Shown here piece after piece: positions 1 through 6,068 of a stretch of 6,068 nucleotides of DNA. Source of the stretch: DASYSA01 sp036003885 (lineage in GTDB: Bacteria > Acidobacteriota > Blastocatellia > UBA7656). Position 1 is the first letter of the stretch; each line of letters opens with the position of its first letter. Under the pieces are notes generated by a model. The model was not told the origin of the DNA and ran no database searches. It saw nothing but the letters and a program-made list of their open reading frames with translations. The position numbers and the translations under genes were made by a program. The stretch lies in the NCBI GenBank assembly GCA_036003885.1, contig DASYSA010000557.1, positions 1 through 6,068 of the forward strand, in the 5' to 3' direction.

Positions 1-1046
1 TGTTGCGGGTCAGTTTCACCCATCACTGCCCAGTGTTGCTCAATCAAAGACTCCATGCGATCCGAGCGGCCGATCAATTCGTACCACTCGTCTGTCGTGT
101 ATGTTAGAGCATTGCCATTGCCGGTTGTACCGGCGTAGTAATGCAGAGCCCATCCATACATGGAGTTCAGTTGGCCTTGCCCCTTTTCGACCATGTTATT
201 GAAGAAGCGGCGAGTCCAACCGAGGTCGCCGCCATTCGGCCCGGCCCCGATGAATTTCAGATCGACACCGTAGCGCGGCACGTAGGCGATGAACCGGCGA
301 AACTCCTGCGAGTACTCTTCAGGAGTCAACCTGCCGCCGCAGCCCCACGACTCGTTGCCGACTCCCCAGAACCGGACGTTGAAAGGGTCGCGATCTCCAG
401 CAGCGGCGCGAACGTCTGAATGAGTGGTTTGGCCGGCCGGGGCATTGCAGTACTCAACCCATTGGTAGAACGCCTGCGCCGGCAGGCTGCGTATGTTGGC
501 AGCGAAGTAAGGTTCCGCGCCCACCAGCTTACAGAACCGGATGAACTCGTTCGTGCCGAACCAATTCGGCTCGTATTTCTGCGGCCCCGAGTCGAGGCGT
601 TTATAAGCGTCACTGGTGCGGTTTCCCCTGTCATCTCTCCAGAAATTGGTGCGGCGCGGCCGTGAAGATCGAGGGCCGACGCCATCTCTCCAGTCGTAAC
701 TGTCGGCAAAGCAGCCCCCTGGCCATCGCACAACGCCGGGCTTGATCCGCCGCATATGTTCAACCAGTTCTTTTCGGATGCCCCCGATATTGGGGACTCT
801 GGAATCCTCGCCGACCCAAATACCGTCGTAAACAACGCCACCCAGGTGCTCCACGAAATGGCCATAGATGTTTGGCGAGATCTGTCCGATCTGCTCGCCG
901 GTCAGGATTTCAACCCTCGAGTCCAGCGACTGCGCGCTGAATGCCGCGGGCCGCGGTATGAGATTGAACGCTGATGACTTACCACCGGTAATCATCGCGC
1001 CGCTTCCCGCCAATGCAGTCGCCAAAAAGTCGCGCCGTCGTATCAT
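1..1046 (-). CDS. GH51 alpha-L-arabinofuranosidase, Tat-exported, 3' end missing
   Basis: Frame stays open from an ATG at 1046 to the left edge (348 residues visible). The family (EC 3.2.1.55) removes terminal arabinofuranosyl groups from arabinan, arabinoxylan or similar glycans by a retaining mechanism. Seen: an N-terminal twin-arginine signal (MIRRRDFLATALAGSGAM), implying folded export to the periplasm or beyond; NIYGHFVEHLG at residues 59-69; VRWPGGCFAD around W108; WGVGNESWGCGG with G230-N231-E232, where E232 matches the GH51 acid/base glutamate; and WALHYY with H302. The nucleophile glutamate normally lies about 120 residues after the acid/base, so it should fall just past the window edge and cannot be checked. 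The start is fixed by the Tat motif and by AAAGGAG 10 nt upstream. The gene lies 104 bp after the TPR gene with no clear terminator between, so co-transcription is possible. Family assignment is firm; exact substrate is not, since some GH51 members act on other glycans. Confidence 0.93.
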   Translation of the reverse strand, partial: MIRRRDFLATALAGSGAMITGGKSSAFNLIPRPAAFSAQSLDSRVEILTGEQIGQISPNIYGHFVEHLGGVVYDGIWVGEDSRVPNIGGIRKELVEHMRRIKPGVVRWPGGCFADSYDWRDGVGPRSSRPRRTNFWRDDRGNRTSDAYKRLDSGPQKYEPNWFGTNEFIRFCKLVGAEPYFAANIRSLPAQAFYQWVEYCNAPAGQTTHSDVRAAAGDRDPFNVRFWGVGNESWGCGGRLTPEEYSQEFRRFIAYVPRYGVDLKFIGAGPNGGDLGWTRRFFNNMVEKGQGQLNSMYGWALHYYAGTTGNGNALTYTTDEWYELIGRSDRMESLIEQHWAVMGETDPQ

Positions 1047-1056
1047 CTAGTGTCGG

Positions 1057-1063
1057 CTCCTTT
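1057..1063 (-). promoter_or_regulatory. Shine-Dalgarno of the GH51 gene
   Basis: On the minus strand this reads AAAGGAG, followed by 10 nt and the ATG at 1046. It is the best ribosome-binding match in the window and supports the chosen GH51 start. No convincing -35/-10 promoter was found in the 1047-1150 gap. Confidence 0.65.
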
Positions 1064-1150
1064 CACATGGTTTATGAGTAAGAGATCATGACCGGGCCGG
1101 TGCGCAAACAACTCAGGGTGTTCTCTCATCGCGCGCGGCAGATTCAAGCG

Positions 1151-2269
1151 TCAGGGATTGCGGCTCCGTTCTTTTTCGCGTTCTCGCTCTTGAGCCTTGA
1201 TGCGTTCGACCTCCGCAAACTCACGCGTCGCCTCCTGCTTTCGCCCGACCTTTTGGTAGCTGCGAGCCAGTTGATAGTGAGCTTCGGAATTGAGCGGTTG
1301 CCGAACGATGGCCTGCTCGAGCACCCGAGCGGCCTCGTTGGCCTGACCTTGTTTGAGCAGAATTGTTCCCATCAGCGTCAAGGCTTCAGCCGAGTGTGGC
1401 TCCTGCCTGATCGCAGCTTCAATGCGTTGCCTTGCACCATTCAGATCGCCATTCTTCTCCAGCGTCAGCGAGAGGTAATAGAGCGTCAAGAAGTCAGTTG
1501 GGACGCGGAGCAGTTCGCGCTCAAAACGCACCCTGGCCTCTGAGGATCTCCCAAGCTTGAAATAGGCGAGTCCCAGCAGGAACTGCAGGCGCGGCAGATC
1601 GGGCGAGAGTTTCTCCGCTGCCTCGAGATCCGTTGCAGCCTTCTCGATCTCGAGCGACTCCAGACGCGACTGGCCTTGAAGCAGGTGCGCCAGTGCCGCT
1701 CCATCGGGTTGCGCAGTGAGGCGTTGCACTATGGATTCAAGCTCCGGGCGCCCGAGACGCAGATAAGCGATGCCGAGACTGTAAAGCACGGTCACGTCAT
1801 CGGGTGCGGCCGGCAAAGTGGATTCCAAATGTGAAGTGGCTTCTCGCTCGCGTCCGAGTTCGACAAGCGAGATGCCTATGAGCTGGCGCGCTTGAATATG
1901 ATTGGGCGAGATGGCGAGGAACCGCTCAAGAGCCTCCACGGCCTTTGCAAACCGGCCTGCACGGTAGTGTGCGATGCCCAGATTGAGCAGAATCGGCGTC
2001 AGGCCCGGATTCAGGCGCAGCGCTTCTTCGTAGGACGAAATCGCGTCGTCGTACTCTCCCAGCCTTGAGAGCACCACTCCCAGATTTGCCCTCGCTTCGG
2101 CGTAGCTGGGGGCTGCTGCCAGCACCGCGCGATACTCCTCGGCCGCTTCCTTCCACGCGCCCTGACGCTGCAGCTCAACTGCGCGATTGAACCTGGACGT
2201 GACCTGATCAGGCTGCTGGTATGCCGGCGATAATAGACTCAGCAATGTTAGTAGCAGGACAGACAGCAT
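1151..2269 (-). CDS. Exported tetratricopeptide-repeat (TPR) protein
   Basis: 372 residues. An N-terminal hydrophobic stretch (MLSVLLLTLLSLLSPAYQQ) looks like a Sec signal peptide, cleaved perhaps near residue 17-18. The rest is a near-perfect 34-residue periodicity: about ten TPR units at roughly 22-55, 56-89, 90-123, 124-157, 158-190 (degenerate), 191-223, 224-257, 258-291, 292-325 and 326-359. Typical phrases are ANLGVVLSRLGEYDDAISSYEEAL and AHYRAGRFAKAVEALERFL. It ends in a highly charged tail (KAQEREREKERSRNP). TPR superhelices bind partner proteins or peptides; no catalytic domain is visible, so it is probably a periplasmic scaffold or adaptor whose partner is unknown. The frame extends upstream to a TTG at 2356, but the ATG at 2269 puts the signal peptide at the true N-terminus and is preferred. 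The Shine-Dalgarno before it is weak. The gene follows the receptor's probable terminator, so it likely has its own promoter, which I could not identify. Confidence 0.9.
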   Translation of the reverse strand: MLSVLLLTLLSLLSPAYQQPDQVTSRFNRAVELQRQGAWKEAAEEYRAVLAAAPSYAEARANLGVVLSRLGEYDDAISSYEEALRLNPGLTPILLNLGIAHYRAGRFAKAVEALERFLAISPNHIQARQLIGISLVELGREREATSHLESTLPAAPDDVTVLYSLGIAYLRLGRPELESIVQRLTAQPDGAALAHLLQGQSRLESLEIEKAATDLEAAEKLSPDLPRLQFLLGLAYFKLGRSSEARVRFERELLRVPTDFLTLYYLSLTLEKNGDLNGARQRIEAAIRQEPHSAEALTLMGTILLKQGQANEAARVLEQAIVRQPLNSEAHYQLARSYQKVGRKQEATREFAEVERIKAQEREREKERSRNP

Positions 2270-2279
2270 AAACGTCGTC

Positions 2280-2307
2280 TCGCGTTTCGCGTTTGTCGGT
2301 TCGCGTG
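2280..2307. repeat. Degenerate 7-bp tandem repeat in the TPR gene leader
   Basis: On the plus strand four heptamers follow in register: TCGCGTT, TCGCGTT, TGTCGGT, TCGCGTG. The first two are identical, the fourth differs in one base and the third is diverged. The array lies 11-38 nt upstream of the TPR start codon, inside its likely untranslated leader. It is short, so chance or slippage decay is possible; a function in translation or regulation is not shown. Confidence 0.4.
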
Positions 2308-2379
2308 TCTGATCTCGGATGAAATCGGAATCGCAGACCCAAACGATAAACCACAAGCCTTAAACCACCAACCAAAATT

Positions 2380-2418
2380 GGAAAGCGGCGGGCTGGCTTT
2401 GCCAATCCGCCGCTCTCC
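2380..2418 (-). terminator. Probable Rho-independent terminator of the receptor gene
   Basis: The arms GGAAAGCGGCGG (2380-2391) and CCGCCGCTCTCC (2407-2418) pair over 12 bp with one mismatch, and the stem extends inward through TGGC/GCCA (2394-2397 with 2401-2404) to a TTT loop. It begins 18 nt after the receptor stop codon. Read on the minus strand the hairpin is followed by AATTTTGG, a short T tract. Position and shape fit an intrinsic terminator that separates the receptor from the TPR gene; the T tract is modest, so termination may be partial. Confidence 0.65.
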
Positions 2419-2436
2419 GTGGCGCGGAACCGATCT

Positions 2437-5400
2437 CTACCAGTAAAGTTTCACGCCAAGTTGGATGATGCGCGGGTCACGCGCACCACTGTACTCGCCG
2501 AAGAACGCGCCCAACGGACGGTTCTTGTTGGCAGCCTGGCTGCGGAGGTTGTTGGTAATAATCGCTTCGTTGAAGCGGCTGAAAATCGCGCCGCCGGTGA
2601 TGAACGCTGGATTGCCCGCTGCGTCAGTACCATTTGGCACCACCAGGTTTGTCCCTGCGTTGATGCCGCTGAACTGAGTGTGATTGAATGCGTTGAACAT
2701 CTCAAGGCGAAGCTGGAGACGACGGACGCCCTCAGCGCTTAGCTTAAGAGTTTTGAAAAGCGAGAGGTCAGTGTTGTTGATGCCCGGATTTCTGAGGTAA
2801 GTACGGTTGCCAATGCCGAGACTTCCGACCCCCGGAATGGCAAACGCCGTCGGGTCGATCAAGAGTCCGTTGGGCCCCTTTCTCGGGTTCTTTGTCAGTA
2901 CGTAGCGAGGGGGCTCAGTCCAAGATCCGGTGATTCGTTGATTGGCGTTTACGCCCGCGATGCCTACCCCAAGCTCAAAGGGACTTCCGCTGATCAGCGA
3001 GGTGATGCCGGAAATCTGCCAGCCGCCGAACACCTGTCGCAAGAACGCGTTGTTTCCAAGCCGTTTGCTCAGATCGGGGACGTCGTAGACGTATGTTGAG
3101 ACGAAGGCGTGCGTGCGATCAAAGTCCAGCAGCCTGTAGTCGTAGTGCCTTGTGTCGTAAGGGCTGACAAAGCTGCCATCGGCGCTGGCCGTACCCATTG
3201 CCTTCGAGAACGTATAGGCCATGCTGAAGACGAACCCGCGCGAGAAACGCCGGTTGACCGCCACCTGGAGCGAGTGATAGTTCGCTGAGGATCCATTCTC
3301 CTCGAATCTTATCCCAGCCAGTCCGGGGAAAGGCCGGACGAGATTCGGGGGTAGAGCTTTCGTGCCATCGAACTTCAGCCCCCGATCTTTGTAGACCTGG
3401 GCAATGCTCGGATCCGAATCGGGCACGATGCCACCCGCGAATTGCGTCGGATCCTGAGCCGCCTTTGAAAAGAGAAACCCAAACGGTATTGCGTTCAGTT
3501 CACGCGCCAGGAACAGGTGGCGAGAAAAGGTGCCGACGTATCCGATATCAACCACGGTCTTGAAGCCGACATCATGCTGAACGCTCAAGCTCGAGCTGTA
3601 GATGGTCGGGAGTTTGCCATCTCTCGCATATCCAACCACACCCGACGGCGCGATCAACCCAGTCTGGCCCGGAGTGAGATCGCCCAGACGGCCAAAAAGC
3701 AGTTGCGGCTGGAGCACGGTCGGCGGATTAGCTATTTGATCGAAAGCAATGTTGCCTTGCACGCGGTCATATGAAACCCCTACGCCGCCGCGGACAACGG
3801 TTTTGCCATTGCCAAGCAGGTCATAGGCGAAGCCCAGCCTCGGCCCCCACTGCGGCCCGCGGCTATCGTAACCCCCGCGCGGGTAACCTTTGCTGGCCTG
3901 CCCGATCCCGTTTGCCAGATCGCCGCTCCCAAGCACGATTGCGCCGATGAAATTCGACGGGAACGTGTTTGACGTTGTCGGCGTGAAGCCGGGACGAAGC
4001 AACGCCGGATCGACAGCTCGCCGGTTGGCGCCGCCGGCGCAGGTGCTCGCATTGTTGATGCAGACCGGTAAGAAGAGCCTGACTGCCTTCGCCGAATCAT
4101 ACTGTGAAGGATTGAATGCTCCTGTCTGTAACAACCTGTCGTACTGTGGTTCGTACCACGAAACACGCAAGCCGTAATCCAGCGTCAGCTTGCGACTCAT
4201 CTTCCAGTTGTCCTGGATATAGCCCTCTATGTTCCAGTAGCGGTAGAGGCCCTTGGTGTAGTTGTTCGACTGAATATAGGAGTTGTAGATACCCAGCAGC
4301 GCGTTCGCATAGGGATGTCCTGTATTCAGCGAATTGTTTGGGTCGTTATTGAAGTTGATGTCGCCGTCCGTCCGCGCAAACACCGTCTGGTCCTTGCGGC
4401 TGCGTTGCGCGTAGAAACCAGCCTTGATCGCATGCGCACCGATAACCTTGGCGACATTGTCGATGAAGTTGAAAGTGTGATTCTGGTTGATGAACGGCAG
4501 GCCGTTGAAGTCCGTAAACGGAAAGGTCTGATTGGCGATGCCACCGAAGCGGAAGTTCGGAACGTAACCAAAGCCAACGTTCGGGAAAAGCTTCGGGACT
4601 GCGAGGCCGTGAGTGCTAGCCAACGCCCGTTCATCGGCCGGTCGGAGATCGATGAAGTTGCTGCTTGGCCCGAAGATGAATTCATTGGTCAGCGTTGGGC
4701 TGAAGCTGTGGGTTAAGGTCAGCACGCCATTGCGACCCGGGCGCGGGAAGGAGATCGGCGAGAGCGGAAAATTCAGCCCGCTTGCGAAACTGCCATACGC
4801 CAACAGCCGCTTCTCCTGGTTGTTGGTATAGCGAGCCGTCAGTCGAGTACTGTCAGATATGTTCCAATCAACGCGCAAAATATCTTCACGGCGCGGGTAC
4901 TGAGTGGGCACGGTCGAGGTGAAATTGAACTGCGGATTCCCATCGACATTCGGCGCCGGGTAAAGCTTGAGGATAGCCTGGCCGCTTGCGAACCAGTCGC
5001 TGCTGGGTATCCTGTTGCCCGGATAGGCGACCCGCGTGATCGGGTTAACGACTGTGATCGGATTGCCGTTGCCGTCGGTGGTCTTGGAGAAGTCGCCCTC
5101 ACGCTCGGCTAAGGTGGGCACCCGGATGTCGCGCGCCACTTCGGGCGCCAGTTGCCGGTACCATTCCTGATTCCAGTAAAAGAAGAGTTTCTCCTTACTC
5201 TTATTGAACTCCTTGAACGGACCGAACGGCAGATGAATCGGCCCGCCGACTTCGTAGCCCCAGTAATTGTAGCGGTATAAGGGGCGGGGCTGGATTTCTG
5301 TTCCATTTGGACGCCGTCCCTGCGCATTGCGGAAGAAGTTGTTTGCGTTCAGTCCTTCGTGGCGATGAAAGTAGCGAAAGCCGCCGTGAAACTCTTTTGC

Positions 5401-6068
5401 GCCGGACTTGGACACGACCGAAATGAATGCGCCTCCGGCCCGGCCATATTCGGCCTGGAAGTTTGAGGTCAGCACTTTGACTTCGGCAATGGCGTCGGGG
5501 TTGAGAGAGGCATGGGTGTCAACGTTGTTGCCGGTGTCAATATTCGATGATCCGTCTACGGTGAGTTCCTTCTGGTTAGACCGGGTGCCGTTGACGTTGA
5601 AGCTTCCCAGACTGCCAGTGGAAGAGGCAACCTGGCCGGCATTGACATTGCCGGTGATCACGCCGGGCAACGTCTTCAGGAAGTCGTGATAGTTTCGCCC
5701 ATTGAGCGCCAACTCGGTGAGCTGTGTGCCGGTCACCACACCCGATCGCTCGCCCGACTCAGATTGAATCTGAATGCGGCCCGCATCGGCGGTCACAGTG
5801 ACGGATTCCGACACCTGTCCCACTTCAAGCGTGAACGACCCCGCGTTCGCCTGCTCAAGAGCGCTGAGAATGATTTCGGTCTTCACCAACTTCTTAAACC
5901 CGGACTTTTCGACGGTGATGTCATACCTGCCGGGCGGGAGTTGCGGCGCCACAAAGACGCCTGAACTGTTCGTTTTGATCGTGCGTGCCAAACTCGTTGC
6001 CGCGTTCACAACCGTGACATTGGCATCCGAGATTGTCGCGCCGGTATTGTCAACAACGGTTCCTGTTA
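2437..6068 (-). CDS. Oar-like TonB-dependent outer-membrane receptor, 5' end missing
   Basis: The frame is open from the right edge to the stop at 2437, giving 1209 visible residues; the signal peptide and perhaps 30-40 N-terminal residues are outside. Residues 1-90 form a carboxypeptidase-regulatory-like (Ig-fold) domain: it opens with GTVVDNTGATISDANVTVVN and has the SGVFVAPQLPPGRYDITVEKSGF core. Residues about 95-225 are the plug, with LNGRNYHDFLKTLPGV near 121, VNGTRSNQKELTVDGSSN near 158-175 and AEYGRAGGAFISVVSKSG near 206-222. The remainder is a large beta-barrel with repeated aromatic strands, ending in LGVKLYW, a terminal aromatic residue as expected for Bam-assembled outer-membrane proteins. 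Such receptors import or bind large ligands using TonB-ExbBD energy; Oar-like members are numerous in Acidobacteriota and their ligands are mostly unknown. Only two cysteines are visible (669 and 676), in a surface-loop-like segment. No frameshift is seen. A conventional GTG at 6009 exists, but coding clearly continues upstream of it, so it is not the start. Confidence 0.95.
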   Translation of the reverse strand, partial: TGTVVDNTGATISDANVTVVNAATSLARTIKTNSSGVFVAPQLPPGRYDITVEKSGFKKLVKTEIILSALEQANAGSFTLEVGQVSESVTVTADAGRIQIQSESGERSGVVTGTQLTELALNGRNYHDFLKTLPGVITGNVNAGQVASSTGSLGSFNVNGTRSNQKELTVDGSSNIDTGNNVDTHASLNPDAIAEVKVLTSNFQAEYGRAGGAFISVVSKSGAKEFHGGFRYFHRHEGLNANNFFRNAQGRRPNGTEIQPRPLYRYNYWGYEVGGPIHLPFGPFKEFNKSKEKLFFYWNQEWYRQLAPEVARDIRVPTLAEREGDFSKTTDGNGNPITVVNPITRVAYPGNRIPSSDWFASGQAILKLYPAPNVDGNPQFNFTSTVPTQYPRREDILRVDWNISDSTRLTARYTNNQEKRLLAYGSFASGLNFPLSPISFPRPGRNGVLTLTHSFSPTLTNEFIFGPSSNFIDLRPADERALASTHGLAVPKLFPNVGFGYVPNFRFGGIANQTFPFTDFNGLPFINQNHTFNFIDNVAKVIGAHAIKAGFYAQRSRKDQTVFARTDGDINFNNDPNNSLNTGHPYANALLGIYNSYIQSNNYTKGLYRYWNIEGYIQDNWKMSRKLTLDYGLRVSWYEPQYDRLLQTGAFNPSQYDSAKAVRLFLPVCINNASTCAGGANRRAVDPALLRPGFTPTTSNTFPSNFIGAIVLGSGDLANGIGQASKGYPRGGYDSRGPQWGPRLGFAYDLLGNGKTVVRGGVGVSYDRVQGNIAFDQIANPPTVLQPQLLFGRLGDLTPGQTGLIAPSGVVGYARDGKLPTIYSSSLSVQHDVGFKTVVDIGYVGTFSRHLFLARELNAIPFGFLFSKAAQDPTQFAGGIVPDSDPSIAQVYKDRGLKFDGTKALPPNLVRPFPGLAGIRFEENGSSANYHSLQVAVNRRFSRGFVFSMAYTFSKAMGTASADGSFVSPYDTRHYDYRLLDFDRTHAFVSTYVYDVPDLSKRLGNNAFLRQVFGGWQISGITSLISGSPFELGVGIAGVNANQRITGSWTEPPRYVLTKNPRKGPNGLLIDPTAFAIPGVGSLGIGNRTYLRNPGINNTDLSLFKTLKLSAEGVRRLQLRLEMFNAFNHTQFSGINAGTNLVVPNGTDAAGNPAFITGGAIFSRFNEAIITNNLRSQAANKNRPLGAFFGEYSGARDPRIIQLGVKLYW

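Noticed and set aside
326..865. 179-residue minus-strand reading frame
   Set aside because: Out of frame with, and fully inside, the GH51 coding region, whose translation carries conserved family motifs; composition is Ser/Arg/Thr-rich as in shadow frames.
141..1050. Plus-strand frames at 141-419, 420-665, 756-974 and 868-1050
   Set aside because: All are antisense to the GH51 gene, with no recognisable domains.
1066..1120. Possible promoter TTGTTT-17 nt-TGATCT upstream of GH51
   Set aside because: Only the spacing is good; the -10 match is poor, and such matches occur by chance.
1088..1543. 151-residue plus-strand frame
   Set aside because: Antisense to the TPR gene; its sequence is explained by the opposite-strand repeats.
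2270..2356. 29-residue N-terminal extension of the TPR protein from a TTG at 2356
   Set aside because: It would bury the signal peptide internally, starts at a rare codon without a properly spaced Shine-Dalgarno, and the extension is not TPR-like or hydrophobic.
2270..2379. Possible sigma-70 promoter (TTGGTT/TTGGTG with TTTATC) ahead of the TPR gene
   Set aside because: Spacing is 19 or 15 bp and the hexamers match poorly; not strong enough to call.
2419..5964. Many plus- and minus-strand frames of 70-133 residues inside the receptor gene
   Set aside because: They overlap a continuous 1209-residue frame with clear plug and barrel motifs and have no motifs of their own.

Overview
The window carries three genes, all on the minus strand, so the transcription order runs from the right edge to the left: (1) the 3' part of a very large TonB-dependent outer-membrane receptor of the Oar-like type, with an N-terminal carboxypeptidase-regulatory-like domain (stop at 2437; start beyond the right edge); (2) an exported protein made almost entirely of tetratricopeptide repeats (1151-2269); (3) the 5' part of a Tat-exported GH51 alpha-L-arabinofuranosidase (start at 1046, running off the left edge). 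There are no RNA genes, mobile elements or CRISPR arrays that I can see. The plus strand holds only shadow reading frames. No gene-free stretch exceeds 170 bp.

Organism: the combination of an Oar-like receptor of about 1200 residues with a CarboxypepD_reg domain, the characteristic plug and barrel phrases (ELALNGRNYHDFLKTLPGV, EYGRAGGAFISVVSKSG, a C-terminal LGVKLYW), an adjacent secreted TPR protein and moderately high GC points to Acidobacteriota (for example Blastocatellia- or Solibacter-like soil bacteria). This is inferred from protein style only; no marker gene is present.

Layout: 6068-2437 receptor; 2418-2380 a strong GC-rich hairpin followed by a short T run, a probable terminator isolating the receptor; 2379-2270 leader of the TPR gene, with a small degenerate 7-bp tandem repeat at 2280-2307; 2269-1151 TPR protein; 1150-1047 a short gap with a clear Shine-Dalgarno (AAAGGAG) for the glycosidase and no obvious terminator; 1046-1 GH51 enzyme, cut off shortly before the region where the family's nucleophile is expected.

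Working together (inference): the receptor could import, through the outer membrane, an oligosaccharide or other ligand released by periplasmic or extracellular enzymes, and the GH51 enzyme would trim arabinofuranosyl side chains. No SusD-like partner, sugar transporter or regulator lies in the window, so a polysaccharide-utilisation role for the cluster is a hypothesis. Nothing here is convincingly a previously undescribed system; the more unusual points are the open frame linking the TPR stop to the GH51 start and the heptameric repeat in the TPR leader.
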